A stretch of DNA of 64,000 bases from Dryocola sp. LX212 (GCA_041504365.1 CP167917.1:620001-684000); one strand, 5' to 3'. Numbered from the stretch's first letter, positions 8,883 through 18,897 are shown. Translations and numbers: made by a program. The notes: a model not told the origin generated them from the letters alone.

Positions 8883-9748
8883 CGACGAACCGGGATCAGG
8901 TACTCGCAGCGGATTTGCATCGGCCTGTCCTGCGTTCTGGCTTCATCCTGCGGGAAGAAACGTTCAATATCCTGGCCCTTACGACGGGTCAGGTTGAGCG
9001 ATGGCATACAGGTGCCGTAGATGGTCAGGATAAAGTCCTGCAGCCCGGTACCCGGCCCTTCGTAATCAAACTGAACGTAATCACCGCCTTCCAGCGTCAC
9101 CGGATGCGAATCAGGCAGGAACCCGTTAGCCATTTCAGGCGTCAGTGCGGTGGTATAGAACACCTCCTGCTCATCATCTTTCTCAATGCTCGGGCGTGGC
9201 TCATGCAGGCCGTATAGCACGCGCGGCAGCGTAGGCGCGTTGCCAAGGAAATGCGTCCAGAACTGAATGCGCATTTCGTTACGGAAATCAGAAATTTGCT
9301 CCAGGGTGCAGCTATAGCTCTGCGTGACGCCGACCAGATGCGTTTCTGGCAGGGTGACGAAGGTTGCCAGCGGCGGCGTAAACTCGCCTAAGCGCAGCGG
9401 TGGGCGCATGCCGAACGCACTCCAGTCTGGTGCGCGGCGATACAGCGCTGGCGTCTGCGTAAACTGTTTTTTAAAAGCGCGTGTAAATGTCTGCTGCGAG
9501 TCAAAACGGTACTGCAGCGCGATATCAAGAATAGGGCGTGCCGTAAGGCGCAGAGCCACGGCAGATTTAGACAAACGACGAGCGCGAATATAAGCGCCGA
9601 TGGCATGTCCCGTAACTTCTTTGAACATCCTTTGTAGATGCCACTTGGAATAGCCTGCCTTTGCCGCAACATTGTCTAAAGCAAGGGGCTGATCCAAATG
9701 GCTTTCCAGCCAGGTAAGCAGATCGCGAATGATCCCAGCCTGATCCAT
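8879..9748 (-). CDS. rob: AraC/XylS-type regulator Rob
   Basis: A 289-residue activator of the mar/sox/rob stress regulon. Residues 1-110 carry the AraC/XylS DNA-binding domain with two helix-turn-helix motifs (AGYSKWHLQRMFKEVTGHA and LQYRFDSQQTFTRAFKKQF). The rest is the GyrI-like ligand-binding domain unique to Rob among MarA/SoxS/Rob. Length equals E. coli Rob. It is transcribed divergently from creA across about 200 bp. Confidence 0.96.
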   Translation of the reverse strand: MDQAGIIRDLLTWLESHLDQPLALDNVAAKAGYSKWHLQRMFKEVTGHAIGAYIRARRLSKSAVALRLTARPILDIALQYRFDSQQTFTRAFKKQFTQTPALYRRAPDWSAFGMRPPLRLGEFTPPLATFVTLPETHLVGVTQSYSCTLEQISDFRNEMRIQFWTHFLGNAPTLPRVLYGLHEPRPSIEKDDEQEVFYTTALTPEMANGFLPDSHPVTLEGGDYVQFDYEGPGTGLQDFILTIYGTCMPSLNLTRRKGQDIERFFPQDEARTQDRPMQIRCEYLIPVRR

Positions 9749-9954
9749 ATAATTTCCTCATCCTGATCAGCAAGTGCTGTAATTATGGTCGGATAATAGC
9801 ACTTTTTGCTCCTGAGACATTCAGAGTTTTTTTTAACAAGTTGTGCCAAAATCAGCGCGCTGAGCGGAGAAATTTGTTAATAATGTGATATTAAACGATT
9901 TTTTCTTCTAAGCCTGAATAATCAATCAGAGTAATCTTCATTAATGGTAACAAT

Positions 9955-10425
9955 ATGAAATATAAAGTTTTCGCGGCGGCAGGTGCTTTGCTTATGCTTT
10001 CTCACGGTGCTTTTGCCGAGCAGATCGGTTCAGTGGATACCGTGTTTAAAATGTTTGGCCCGGACCACAAAATTGTCGTTGAAGCCTTTGACGATCCGGA
10101 TGTTAAAAACGTCACCTGTTATATCAGCCGTGCCAAAACTGGCGGCATCAAAGGCGGCTTAGGGCTGGCTGAAGATACTTCAGATGCGGCTATTTCATGC
10201 CAGCAGGTTGGCCCGGTTGAACTGAGCGATAAAATCAAACAGGGTAAAAAAGACGGTGAAGTGGTGTTCCAGAAACGCACCTCACTGGTATTCAAAAAGC
10301 TTCAGGTTGTGCGTTTCTACGATGAAAAACGCAACACGCTGGCGTATCTGGCCTATTCAGACAAAGTGGTCGACGGTTCACCGAAGAACGCGCTGAGCGC
10401 CGTGCCGATCATCCCCTGGAGATAG
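9955..10425 (+). CDS. creA: CreA family periplasmic protein
   Basis: A 156-residue secreted protein with a Sec signal peptide ([10 protein letters not shown]...HGAFA, cleavage after about Ala21). Its function is not established. The sequence is typical of CreA, including [20 protein letters not shown] and [19 protein letters not shown]. It is the first gene of the creABC(D) cluster; creB begins 3 bp after its stop. Confidence 0.95.
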   Translation: MKYKVFAAAGALLMLSHGAFAEQIGSVDTVFKMFGPDHKIVVEAFDDPDVKNVTCYISRAKTGGIKGGLGLAEDTSDAAISCQQVGPVELSDKIKQGKKDGEVVFQKRTSLVFKKLQVVRFYDEKRNTLAYLAYSDKVVDGSPKNALSAVPIIPWR

Positions 10426-10428
10426 CAG

Positions 10429-11124
10429 ATGAGCCAGGCCACTATCTGGCTGGTTGAGGATGAAGCCAGCATCGCCGATACGCTCATTTACACCCTCGAG
10501 CAGGAAGGCTTTATCGTCCGCAGTTTTGACCGAGGCCTGCCTGTCCTTGATGCGGCACGCCGGGCGCGACCGGACCTCGCCATTCTTGATGTTGGCCTGC
10601 CGGATATTAACGGCTTTGAGCTTTGCAGACGCCTGATAACAGAGCATCCACAGCTGCCGCTGCTGTTTCTGACGGCGCGTAGCGAAGAGGTGGACAGGCT
10701 GATTGGCCTGGAAATCGGTGCGGATGATTACATCGCTAAGCCTTTCTCCCCTCGGGAGGTTTGCGCCAGGGTCCGCACCGTGCTGCGCCGTCTGCAAAAA
10801 CAGCAGCAGAACCAGACCGGCGGCGTGCTGCGCGTCGGCCAGTTTGAACTGAACGAAATGGCGGCGCAGGTAAGCTGGTGTCAGCAGCCTTTGCAGCTGA
10901 CGCGCTATGAATATCTGCTGCTGAAAACGTTTCTGCTGTCGCCGGGCAGGGTATTTTCGCGCCAGCAGCTGATGGAGCTGGTGTGGAGCAACGCCGAAGA
11001 GAGCGTCGACAGAACCGTCGATACCCATATTAAAACCCTGCGCGCCAAGCTGCGGGCTATCAATCCCGCTCTTTCCCCCATCAGTACGCTCCGGGGGCTG
11101 GGCTACAGTCTGGGAGCCGGATAA
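10429..11124 (+). CDS. creB: Response regulator CreB
   Basis: A 231-residue OmpR/PhoB-type response regulator. The receiver domain has phosphoacceptor Asp54 in AILDVGLPD and the conserved Lys in DDYIAKPFSP. The C-terminal winged helix ends with RTVDTHIKTLRAKL and TLRGLGYSL. In E. coli, CreB phosphorylated by CreC binds tandem TTCAC repeats and activates creD and others. The stop overlaps the creC start (TAATG at 11122-11126). Confidence 0.96.
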   Translation: MSQATIWLVEDEASIADTLIYTLEQEGFIVRSFDRGLPVLDAARRARPDLAILDVGLPDINGFELCRRLITEHPQLPLLFLTARSEEVDRLIGLEIGADDYIAKPFSPREVCARVRTVLRRLQKQQQNQTGGVLRVGQFELNEMAAQVSWCQQPLQLTRYEYLLLKTFLLSPGRVFSRQQLMELVWSNAEESVDRTVDTHIKTLRAKLRAINPALSPISTLRGLGYSLGAG

Positions 11125-12542
11125 TGCGTATCGGCATGCGTCTGCTGCTGGGCTACTTTCTGATCGTCGCGATTGCCGCCTGGTTTGTGGTATCGATATT
11201 CGTTCAGGAGGTGAAACCCGGCGTGCGGCGCGCCACCGAAGGGACGCTAATCGACACCGCCACGCTGCTGGCCGAATTTGCTCAGGCCGACATCAAAGCC
11301 GGCAACCCACGGCACGGGCAGCTGGCGCAGGCTTTTTCCCGCCTCAACCAGCAGCCTTTTCAGGCCAGCATCAGCGGCATCACCAAAACCAGAAACGAGT
11401 ACCGGGTCTATCTGACGGATGCCAAAGGTATCGTTTTATTCGACTCCAGCGGGGCGGCTGTCGGGCAGGACTACTCGCGCTGGAACGATGTCTGGCTGAC
11501 GCTGCAGGGAAAATACGGCGCGCGCAGTTCACCGCAGGATGCCAACAACCCTGAGAGCACCGTCATGTACGTCGCGGCCCCCGTTCGCGACGGCAGCGCG
11601 CTGCTTGGCGTGCTCAGCGTCGGCAAACCAAACAGCGCAATGGAGCCGGTTATCCGCCGCAGCGAGCGCCGCATACTGGGGGCTGGCGTGGCGCTGCTGG
11701 GGATCGCCCTGCTGATTGGCCTCGGGGTTGTGCTGTGGATCAACCGTTCAATCGGCGGGCTGGTGCGCTACGCGGATTCCGTTACCGATGAACATCCTCT
11801 GCCGCTGCCAAAGCCCGGCAGCAGCGAGCTGCGCAGGCTGGCGCTCGCTCTGGAAAGCATGCGGCTAAAGCTCGAAGGAAAGAGCTACATCGAACAATAT
11901 GTGCATGCTCTTACCCACGAGCTAAAAAGCCCCCTGGCCGCCATTCGGGGCGCGGCGGAAATTCTACGAGAGGGGCCGCCACCGCCCGTCGTAGAAAAAT
12001 TCTCTGCCAGTATCCTCCAGCAAAATCTCCGCATGCAGCGGCTGGTAGATAATCTGCTGCAGCAGGCCAAACTTGAAAGCCGTGCCGAAATTGTGCTGCA
12101 GGCCGTTGATAGCGCTCTGCTGTTTAAAACGCTCTGCGAGCAGCGTGAGGCTACCGCCAGCAGCAGGCAGGTCGCTTTACACGTAGAGTCGAATGACTTC
12201 CTTCTGTGGGGCGATGCGGCGCTGCTTGAGCAGGCAATCGGCAACCTGCTTGATAACGCGCTGGATTTCACGCCTGCCGGAGGAGAGATAACGCTTTCAG
12301 CAAAACAGCTTTCCGGACAAACGGTGATTACGGTTGCGGATAATGGCAGCGGGATCCCGGATTATGCGCAGGATCGCGTATTTGAACGCTTCTATTCCCT
12401 GCCGCGCAGCAACGGGCAGAAGAGCAGCGGGCTGGGGCTGGCCTTCGTTCAGGAAGTGGCCCGCCTGCATCGCGGAACTGTATCGCTCGTTAATCGCCCG
12501 GAGGGCGGGGCGCAGGCCCGCCTGGCGCTGCCGGAAAAATAA
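11124..12542 (+). CDS. creC: Sensor histidine kinase CreC
   Basis: A 472-residue inner-membrane sensor kinase, partner of CreB. First membrane helix near 5-27, periplasmic sensor region to about 183, second helix near 184-206, HAMP-like linker, H-box HALTHELKSPLAAIRG with His265, N-box NLLDNALDF, G-box DNGSGIPDYA and a second glycine box SSGLGLAF. The E. coli system responds to carbon source and fermentation state. It is translationally coupled to creB. Confidence 0.96.
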   Translation: MRIGMRLLLGYFLIVAIAAWFVVSIFVQEVKPGVRRATEGTLIDTATLLAEFAQADIKAGNPRHGQLAQAFSRLNQQPFQASISGITKTRNEYRVYLTDAKGIVLFDSSGAAVGQDYSRWNDVWLTLQGKYGARSSPQDANNPESTVMYVAAPVRDGSALLGVLSVGKPNSAMEPVIRRSERRILGAGVALLGIALLIGLGVVLWINRSIGGLVRYADSVTDEHPLPLPKPGSSELRRLALALESMRLKLEGKSYIEQYVHALTHELKSPLAAIRGAAEILREGPPPPVVEKFSASILQQNLRMQRLVDNLLQQAKLESRAEIVLQAVDSALLFKTLCEQREATASSRQVALHVESNDFLLWGDAALLEQAIGNLLDNALDFTPAGGEITLSAKQLSGQTVITVADNGSGIPDYAQDRVFERFYSLPRSNGQKSSGLGLAFVQEVARLHRGTVSLVNRPEGGAQARLALPEK

Positions 12543-12551
12543 TTCACCCAC

Positions 12552-12567
12552 TTCACCGTCCCTTCAC
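12552..12567 (+). promoter_or_regulatory. cre tag (CreB binding site) before creD
   Basis: An exact TTCAC-N6-TTCAC direct repeat, the known CreB recognition pattern, lies between creC and creD. Two further copies flank it: TTCAC at 12543-12547 and TTCAT at 12573-12577. It sits about 65 bp before the creD start, which fits CreB activation of creD. Confidence 0.85.
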
Positions 12568-12629
12568 ATAACTTCATTTATCCCCCACATACGCCCGCTA
12601 ACCTCGCCATATCAAAAATGGAGGGGACT

Positions 12630-13982
12630 ATGATGAAATCTACGCTGTTCTGGAAAGTTATGACGCTGGTGGGCTGTATGCTGCTGCTGTTAATCCCGCT
12701 GAGCATGCTCAGCTCGCTGATTGCCGAGCGCAGCAGCTATCGGGATGACGTCGAGCAGTCTTTACGCCAGAGCACCAGTGGGCCGCAAACGCTGGTGGGG
12801 CCGCTGATCGCTATCCCGGTGACGGAGCTGACAACCGTGCTGGAAGATAACAAAGAGGTCAAGAAAGAGCGCCGCTTCATCCGCTATTATCTGCCGGAAA
12901 ACTTGGTCGTGTCGGGAAAGCAGGCCGTTGAGCCGCGCCGCATTGGGATTTATGAAGGACAGATCTGGCGGACCGATCTGACGTTCAGCGCCACGTTTAA
13001 CCGAGAGATGCTGGAGGGCAACAGTGAAGGCGTGGAAACGCATACGGGTAAGCCTTACGTTGTGCTGTCGGTGGGCGACTCCCGCGGCATTGGTAAAGTC
13101 GGTGAACTTGAAATAAACGGCAAAGCCTTCCCGCTTGAGCCAGGCGGCAATCTGCGGGGACTTGAACAAGGGCTGCACGCCGAAGTTCCCCTGGCGCTGC
13201 TTGATAGCGACAAGCTTAATCTGCGCTTTACTCTCGGGCTGATGGGGACGAAACAGCTCGCGGTCGTGCCGCTTGGGCGCAATAGCCAGTTTGGATTAAC
13301 CAGCAGCTGGCCGCATCCGAACTTCGTGGGGGATTTCCTGCCGCAGGAGCGCGTGCTTACGCCGAAAGGATTTTCCGCCGGCTGGCAGAGCACCTGGTTT
13401 GCCAACAACCTGAACCTGAGCTTTGCTGAGGGAAGCCGGATCGCGGTGGAGCAGCTTCCCGCATTCAGCGTGACGGTCGCTAATCCCGTCGATCAATATC
13501 AGCTCACTGATCGGGCCGTAAAGTATGCCATCCTGCTGATTGGCCTGACGTTTATGAGCTTTTTCCTGCTGGAAACGCTGACCGGGCTGCGCGTTCACCC
13601 GATGCAGTATCTGCTGGTGGGGCTGTCGCTGGTTATGTTCTATCTTGTGCTATTAGCGCTCTCCGAACATATCGGTTTCAACGCGGCATGGCTGCTGGCA
13701 AGTCTGGTCTGCGCGGGCATCAATGGTTTTTATATGAAGGCGGTGTTGAACGGCTGGAAGATTAGCCTGATGTTTACGTCGGGGCTACTGCTGCTTGAGG
13801 CGATCCTCTGGCAGCTGCTCCAGTCCGAAGACAGCGCTCTGCTGCTGGGTACGGGAATTCTGTTAGCAGCGCTGTCGGCTATCATGCTGCTCACCCGCAA
13901 CTTAGACTGGTACAGCGTTAGTAAGAAAGGCTTTGAGAAAACCACGGCAGCGGATGCGGACCGCTTCAGGCTGTGGAAATAG
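12630..13982 (+). CDS. creD: Inner-membrane protein CreD
   Basis: A 450-residue membrane protein, the same length as E. coli CreD; molecular function is unknown, but it is the main CreBC target and affects envelope integrity and beta-lactam response. One N-terminal helix (about 9-31), a large periplasmic region with STSGPQTLVGPLIAIPV, and about five C-terminal helices from residue 295 on (YAILLIGLTFMSFFLLETLT, HPMQYLLVGLSLVMF). I placed the start at ATG 12630 because GGAGGGG stands directly before it and the length then matches; an in-frame ATG at 12618 lies inside that ribosome site. Confidence 0.95.
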   Translation: MMKSTLFWKVMTLVGCMLLLLIPLSMLSSLIAERSSYRDDVEQSLRQSTSGPQTLVGPLIAIPVTELTTVLEDNKEVKKERRFIRYYLPENLVVSGKQAVEPRRIGIYEGQIWRTDLTFSATFNREMLEGNSEGVETHTGKPYVVLSVGDSRGIGKVGELEINGKAFPLEPGGNLRGLEQGLHAEVPLALLDSDKLNLRFTLGLMGTKQLAVVPLGRNSQFGLTSSWPHPNFVGDFLPQERVLTPKGFSAGWQSTWFANNLNLSFAEGSRIAVEQLPAFSVTVANPVDQYQLTDRAVKYAILLIGLTFMSFFLLETLTGLRVHPMQYLLVGLSLVMFYLVLLALSEHIGFNAAWLLASLVCAGINGFYMKAVLNGWKISLMFTSGLLLLEAILWQLLQSEDSALLLGTGILLAALSAIMLLTRNLDWYSVSKKGFEKTTAADADRFRLWK

Positions 13983-13998
13983 GACTAAAAGGACAAAA

Positions 13999-14027
13999 GA
14001 GAAAGGGCGGATTATCCGCCCTTTCTC
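13999..14027. terminator. Bidirectional terminator creD / arcA
   Basis: A perfect 12-bp stem GAGAAAGGGCGG / CCGCCCTTTCTC with a 5-nt loop, in the gap between the convergent creD and arcA genes. Confidence 0.8.
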
Positions 14028-14053
14028 ATGAAAAAACCGTTGTTAACCGGAAA

Positions 14054-14770
14054 TTATTCCTGCAGGTCGCCGCAGAAACGGTAACCTTCACCGTGGATGG
14101 TTGCAATAATTTCTGGGGTGTCCGGCGTGGATTCGAAATGTTTACGAATGCGGCGGATGGTCACGTCAACGGTACGATCGTGCGGCTTCAGCTCGCGGCC
14201 GGTCATTTTCTTCAGCAGCTCGGCGCGTGACTGAATCTTGCCCGGGTTTTCGCAGAAGTGCAGCATGGCGCGGAATTCACTGCGCGGCAGCTTATACTGC
14301 TCACCGTTCGGGCTGACCAGAGAACGGCTGTTAATATCCAGCTCCCAACCGTTGAACTTGTAGCTTTCAACAGAGCGGCGTTCTTCACCGATCGCACCCA
14401 GGTTCATGGTGCGGGACAGCAGATTGCGCGCACGGATGGTCAGTTCACGCGGGTTGAATGGCTTGGTGATGTAATCATCAGCGCCGATTTCAAGACCGAG
14501 GATCTTATCCACTTCGTTGTCGCGGCCAGTCAGGAACATCAGCGCCACGTTAGCCTGCTCACGCAGCTCTCGGGCCAGCAGCAGGCCATTTTTGCCCGGC
14601 AGGTTGATGTCCATAATGACCAGGTTAATGTCATTGTCTGACAGGATTTGATGCATTTCTGCGCCATCAGTCGCTTCAAAGACATCGTAGCCTTCAGCTT
14701 CGAAAATGCTTTTTAACGTGTTGCGTGTTACTAACTCGTCTTCGACGATAAGAATGTGCGGGGTCTGCAT
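14054..14770 (-). CDS. arcA: Aerobic respiration control response regulator ArcA
   Basis: A 238-residue OmpR-type response regulator, the same length as E. coli ArcA. Phosphorylated by ArcB under low oxygen, it represses aerobic respiratory genes. Receiver domain with Asp54 in VIMDINLPG and Lys in [11 protein letters not shown]-terminal winged helix with [18 protein letters not shown]. arcB is elsewhere in such genomes. About 600 bp precede it with a FNR-type site and the tiny yjjY frame. Confidence 0.98.
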   Translation of the reverse strand: MQTPHILIVEDELVTRNTLKSIFEAEGYDVFEATDGAEMHQILSDNDINLVIMDINLPGKNGLLLARELREQANVALMFLTGRDNEVDKILGLEIGADDYITKPFNPRELTIRARNLLSRTMNLGAIGEERRSVESYKFNGWELDINSRSLVSPNGEQYKLPRSEFRAMLHFCENPGKIQSRAELLKKMTGRELKPHDRTVDVTIRRIRKHFESTPDTPEIIATIHGEGYRFCGDLQE

Positions 14771-14861
14771 GTTTGCTACCTAAATTGCCAACTAAATCGA
14801 AACAGGAAGTACAAAAGTCCCTGACCTGCCACATGCCATAAATTAACATGTCGGGCTAAAC

Positions 14862-15002
14862 ATGACTAAAGTACGTAATTGCGTTCTTGATGCACTTTCC
14901 ATCAACGTCAACAACATCATTAGCTTGGTCGTGGGTGCATTCCCTCTGGACCCGACGGTGTCAAAAACGGCTGTTATCCTAACCATTTTAACAGCAACAT
15001 AA
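14862..15002 (+). CDS. yjjY: Small protein YjjY
   Basis: A 46-codon frame (MTKVRNCVLDALSI... to ...VILTILTAT) on the strand opposite arcA, about 90 bp from its start. Length and nearly every residue agree with E. coli YjjY as I remember it. Function is unknown. No convincing Shine-Dalgarno sequence precedes the ATG, so translation is uncertain; the DNA may instead be conserved as the long arcA leader or promoter. The C-terminal half is hydrophobic. Confidence 0.6.
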   Translation: MTKVRNCVLDALSINVNNIISLVVGAFPLDPTVSKTAVILTILTAT

Positions 15003-15043
15003 CAGGCACGACCGCTTTAGACATCTGATAAAACTACGCTTCG

Positions 15044-15057
15044 TTGACATATATCAA
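15044..15057. promoter_or_regulatory. Probable FNR box upstream of arcA
   Basis: TTGACATATATCAA matches the FNR consensus TTGAT-N4-ATCAA with one mismatch. FNR is known to activate arcA anaerobically in E. coli. The site is about 275 bp before the arcA start. Confidence 0.6.
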
Positions 15058-15399
15058 TTCCAATTGTAGCACGTTAACAGTTTGATGAAATCATCGTAGC
15101 GAATTGTTATCTGGCGTCACAATTTTTTAATAAACAAGGGAGTTACGTGAAACCTGCTGTGAATTTACACCATCCAATTTACTTATGATATTCCTGCTGA
15201 GTTTCGCGAGACTAAACAGTTACATATAACTATAGTGAATGCTTTTTAGTTGTTGGTTTGCTGAATACATATGCAAATCATTTCTGTTTTTATAACTTAT
15301 ATTTCCATAACGCATGTTGCATTAAAGTAAATTTGTGACGCGCATTATCATTTTTTTGTACCGGTTATGAGCCTAATCGGATTTTTTAAGAGAGTGTTT
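15058..15399. other. AT-rich intergenic region between arcA and lasT
   Basis: About 340 bp of AT-rich DNA without a coding frame. It should hold further arcA promoters (minus strand) and the lasT promoter. I see no other recognisable site. Confidence 0.4.
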
Positions 15400-16104
15400 A
15401 TGCAATTTCCCATCATTCTGGTCTCCCCGGCGAGAGCCGAAAATATCGGTGCTGCCGCCCGCGCGATGAAAACTATGGGGTTTTCTGAGCTCCGTATCGT
15501 TGCAAGTGATGCTCATTTGAAACCTGAAGCGCGCTGGGTTGCTCATGGGGCTGGGGATATCCTTGATAACGTACAGCATTTCCCTACGCTTGCCGGCGCG
15601 CTCCACGACGTGAATTTTACCATTGCCACCACCGCCCGCAGTCGAGCCAGATTCCATTATTACGCCACGCCGCAGGAGCTGGTGCCGATGCTGGAAGAGA
15701 AGCGCGAATGGGTGGGCAAGGCCGCGCTGGTTTTCGGGCGTGAAGATTCCGGCCTGACCAACGAAGAGCTGGAACTGGCCGACGTGCTTACCGGCGCGCC
15801 GATGGCGGCGGATTATCCCTCGCTGAACTTAGGCCAGGCGGTGATGGTGTATTGCTATCAGCTTTCTTCGCTGATGCAGCTCCCCGTGGTGGAGATAAAA
15901 GAGGCGGATGCTCAACAATTGAGCGCTTTACGCCAGCGCGTTTCGGCCCTGACCGCTCGTCTGCATGTGGACGATGACCAGAAAATGGCCGACTGGCTGC
16001 AGCAGCGCCTGGGGCGTTTAACCCAGCGGGACACCGCAATGCTGCACCGATTGCTGCACGACATCGAAATAAATCTGCCAGTGGATAATTCCGACAATAA
16101 GTAA
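15400..16104 (+). CDS. lasT: SPOUT-family RNA methyltransferase LasT (YjtD)
   Basis: A 234-residue TrmH/TrmJ-like SPOUT methyltransferase. ARAENIGAAARAMKTMGF near the N-terminus, LVFGREDSGLTNEEL and YPSLNLGQAVMVYCYQL are the characteristic knot motifs. Its RNA substrate is not established here. ATG 15400 follows AAGAGAG and gives MQFPIILVSPAR, like E. coli; an in-frame ATG at 15367 would add 11 unconserved residues. Confidence 0.9.
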   Translation: MQFPIILVSPARAENIGAAARAMKTMGFSELRIVASDAHLKPEARWVAHGAGDILDNVQHFPTLAGALHDVNFTIATTARSRARFHYYATPQELVPMLEEKREWVGKAALVFGREDSGLTNEELELADVLTGAPMAADYPSLNLGQAVMVYCYQLSSLMQLPVVEIKEADAQQLSALRQRVSALTARLHVDDDQKMADWLQQRLGRLTQRDTAMLHRLLHDIEINLPVDNSDNK

Positions 16105-16283
16105 TCTGCCAGTGAAAGTCGGGGTGGAACCCCGGTTCTGGTAGTGTAAAAGCGCTTTGCGTAGCACATTCTTAGCGCGGTCCGGGATAGTAACTTCAGG
16201 TGACAAAAATAAAAATAAATTGACTTCACCAGGCGGATACTTTAACCAATATAGGTAAATCAAATGAAGAGCACACAACATCC

Positions 16284-16352
16284 ATGATCCGCATCAGCCC
16301 GATGACCACAATTATTACAACCACCATTACCACAGGTAACGGTGCGGGCTGA
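16284..16352 (+). CDS. thrL: thr operon leader peptide
   Basis: A 22-residue leader read as MIRISPM then TTIITTTITTGNGAG, with 7 Thr and 5 Ile codons. In E. coli, ribosome stalling at these codons when threonyl- or isoleucyl-tRNA is scarce prevents attenuation of thrABC. The end TTGNGAG is identical to E. coli as I recall it, while residues 2 and 6-7 differ. The attenuator hairpin follows 22 bp after the stop. Confidence 0.9.
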   Translation: MIRISPMTTIITTTITTGNGAG

Positions 16353-16370
16353 CGCATACAGGAATAACGA

Positions 16371-16406
16371 AAAAAGCCCGCACCTGAACAGTGCGGGCTT
16401 TTTTTT
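16371..16406 (+). terminator. thr attenuator
   Basis: Stem AGCCCGCAC / GTGCGGGCT with a 7-nt loop (16375-16399) followed by eight T. It lies between thrL and thrA; the GTGCGGGCT arm is also present at the end of thrL (16342-16350), allowing the alternative antiterminator pairing. Confidence 0.92.
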
Positions 16407-16433
16407 CGACTAAAAATCAAAGGGTAATATCTT

Positions 16434-18896
16434 ATGCGAGTGTTGAAATTCGGCGGTACTTCGGTGGCAAATGCGGAGCGTTTTCTTCGCGTTGCCGATA
16501 TTCTGGAAAGTAATGCCAAACAGAGTCAGGTGGCAACGGTGCTGTCTGCCCCGGCAAAAATTACTAACCACCTTGTGGCGATGATTGAGAAAACCATTGG
16601 TGGCCAGGACGCACTGCCGAATATCAACGACGCGGAGCGTATTTTCAGCGAGCTGCTTAACGGCCTTGCTGATGTACAGGCGGGCTTCCCGCTGGCGCAG
16701 CTGAAAGCCTTTGTTGCTCAGGAGTTTGCCCAGCTTAAACATGTCCTGCACGGCATCAGCCTGCTGGGGCAATGCCCGGACAGCATCAACGCGACCATCA
16801 TCTGCCGGGGCGAAAAGCTCTCAATCGCCATCATGGCGGGCCTGCTGGAAGCACGCGGCCATAAAGTGACCGTTATCGATCCCGTTGAAAAACTCCTCGC
16901 CGTTGGGCATTACCTCGACTCTACCGTAGATATCACTGAGTCCACCCGCCGCATTGCCGCCAGCCGTATTCCCGCCGATCACATGGTGTTAATGGCAGGT
17001 TTCACCGCCGGTAACGATAAAGGTGAACTGGTCGTGCTGGGCCGTAACGGCTCCGATTACTCTGCCGCGGTGCTGGCCGCCTGTCTGCGGGCAGACTGTT
17101 GTGAAATCTGGACCGATGTCGACGGCGTTTACACCTGCGACCCGCGCCAGGTGCCCGACGCCAGGCTGCTAAGGTCGATGTCGTATCAGGAAGCCATGGA
17201 GCTTTCCTACTTCGGCGCTAAAGTTCTTCATCCCCGCACTATTACCCCCATCGCCCAGTTCCAGATCCCTTGCCTCATCAAAAATACCGGTAACCCGCAG
17301 GCGCCCGGTACCCTGATTGGTGCAGAAGGCGACGAGGACGGCCTGCCGGTGAAGGGCATCACCAACCTAAATAATATGGCGATGTTTAATGTCTCCGGCC
17401 CCGGCATGAAGGGAATGGTAGGCATGGCGGCTCGTGTTTTTGCAGCCATGTCCGGAGCGGGGATCTCCGTTGTGCTGATCACCCAGTCCTCCTCTGAATA
17501 CAGCATCAGCTTCTGCGTGCCGCAGGGCGACTGCCATCGTGCCCGCCGTGCGATGGAAGAAGAGTTCTACCTTGAGCTGAAGGAAGGCCTGCTGGAGCCG
17601 CTGGCCATCATGGAGCATCTGGCCATTATTTCCGTAGTCGGCGACGGCATGCGCACCCTGCGCGGCATTTCCGCTAAATTCTTTGCGGCGCTGGCCCGCG
17701 CAAATATCAACATCGTAGCCATTGCGCAAGGCTCGTCCGAGCGTTCTATCTCCGTTGTGGTCAGTAATGACGATGCTGTGACCGGCGTGCGCGTCACTCA
17801 TCAGATGCTGTTTAATACCGACCAGGTTATCGAGCTGTTCCTGATTGGCGTCGGCGGCGTGGGGGCGGCACTGCTCGAGCAGGTTAAGCGTCAGCAGACC
17901 TGGCTTAAGCAAAAGCACATCGACCTGCGCGTATGCGGCGTGGCGAACTCCAGAGCGCTGCTGACCAACGTTCACGGCCTCGATCTGGAAAACTGGCAGG
18001 CAGAGCTGGCGGAAGCCAAAGAGCCCTTTAACCTGGGCCGCCTGATTCGCCTGGCGAAAGAGTACCACCTGCTGAACCCGGTTATCGTCGACTGTACTTC
18101 CAGCCAGGCGGTTGCCGATCAGTACGCTGACTTTCTTAGCGAAGGGTTCCACGTGGTGACGCCAAATAAAAAGGCGAACACCTCTACGATGAATTACTAC
18201 CATCAGATGCGCAATGCGGCGGCGAAATCCCGTCGTAAATTCCTTTATGACACCAACGTAGGCGCGGGCCTGCCGGTTATCGAAAACCTGCAAAATCTGC
18301 TCAACGCAGGGGATGAGCTGCAACGCTTCTCCGGTATTTTGTCCGGTTCGCTGTCGTTTATCTTCGGCAAGCTGGATGAAGGTATGAGCCTGTCTGAAGC
18401 CACCCGCGTTGCTCGTGAGCTGGGTTATACCGAACCCGATCCGCGTGACGATCTGTCCGGCATGGACGTGGCGCGCAAGCTGCTGATCCTGGCTCGCGAA
18501 ACGGGCCGAAATCTTGAGCTTTCCGACATCATCATCGAGCCGCTGCTGCCGGGATCCTTCGATTCAACGGGCGATGTGGAATCTTTCATGGCCCGCTTGC
18601 CGCAGCTGGATGATGAGTTTGCGGCCCGCGTCGCGAAAGCCCGCGACGAGGGTAAAGTGCTGCGCCTTGTCGGGGCAATTGAAGAAGACGGCAGCTGCAA
18701 AGTTAAAATTGACGCCGTGGACGGTAACGATCCACTGTATAAAGTGAAAAACGGTGAGAATGCCCTGGCCTTCTACAGCCACTATTATCAGCCGCTGCCC
18801 CTTGTGCTGCGCGGCTACGGCGCGGGCAACGACGTCACTGCTGCCGGTGTCTTTGCGGACTTGCTTCGCACCCTGTCATGGAAGTTAGGAGTTTAA
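16434..18896 (+). CDS. thrA: Bifunctional aspartokinase I / homoserine dehydrogenase I
   Basis: An 820-residue fusion, the same length as E. coli ThrA. It phosphorylates aspartate and reduces aspartate semialdehyde to homoserine. N-terminal kinase ([11 protein letters not shown] at residues 3-13; [16 protein letters not shown]), central ACT regulatory repeats (about 315-460, [17 protein letters not shown]), then NAD(P)-binding [15 protein letters not shown] and the dehydrogenase core with [15 protein letters not shown]. Threonine feedback acts through the ACT region. The ribosome site AAAGGG precedes ATG 16434. First structural gene of thrLABC. Confidence 0.98.
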   Translation: MRVLKFGGTSVANAERFLRVADILESNAKQSQVATVLSAPAKITNHLVAMIEKTIGGQDALPNINDAERIFSELLNGLADVQAGFPLAQLKAFVAQEFAQLKHVLHGISLLGQCPDSINATIICRGEKLSIAIMAGLLEARGHKVTVIDPVEKLLAVGHYLDSTVDITESTRRIAASRIPADHMVLMAGFTAGNDKGELVVLGRNGSDYSAAVLAACLRADCCEIWTDVDGVYTCDPRQVPDARLLRSMSYQEAMELSYFGAKVLHPRTITPIAQFQIPCLIKNTGNPQAPGTLIGAEGDEDGLPVKGITNLNNMAMFNVSGPGMKGMVGMAARVFAAMSGAGISVVLITQSSSEYSISFCVPQGDCHRARRAMEEEFYLELKEGLLEPLAIMEHLAIISVVGDGMRTLRGISAKFFAALARANINIVAIAQGSSERSISVVVSNDDAVTGVRVTHQMLFNTDQVIELFLIGVGGVGAALLEQVKRQQTWLKQKHIDLRVCGVANSRALLTNVHGLDLENWQAELAEAKEPFNLGRLIRLAKEYHLLNPVIVDCTSSQAVADQYADFLSEGFHVVTPNKKANTSTMNYYHQMRNAAAKSRRKFLYDTNVGAGLPVIENLQNLLNAGDELQRFSGILSGSLSFIFGKLDEGMSLSEATRVARELGYTEPDPRDDLSGMDVARKLLILARETGRNLELSDIIIEPLLPGSFDSTGDVESFMARLPQLDDEFAARVAKARDEGKVLRLVGAIEEDGSCKVKIDAVDGNDPLYKVKNGENALAFYSHYYQPLPLVLRGYGAGNDVTAAGVFADLLRTLSWKLGV

Positions 18897-18897
18897 G

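Noticed and set aside
17367-18323. Antisense frame of 318 codons opposite thrA
   Set aside because: Shadow of thrA; no homologous family recognisable.
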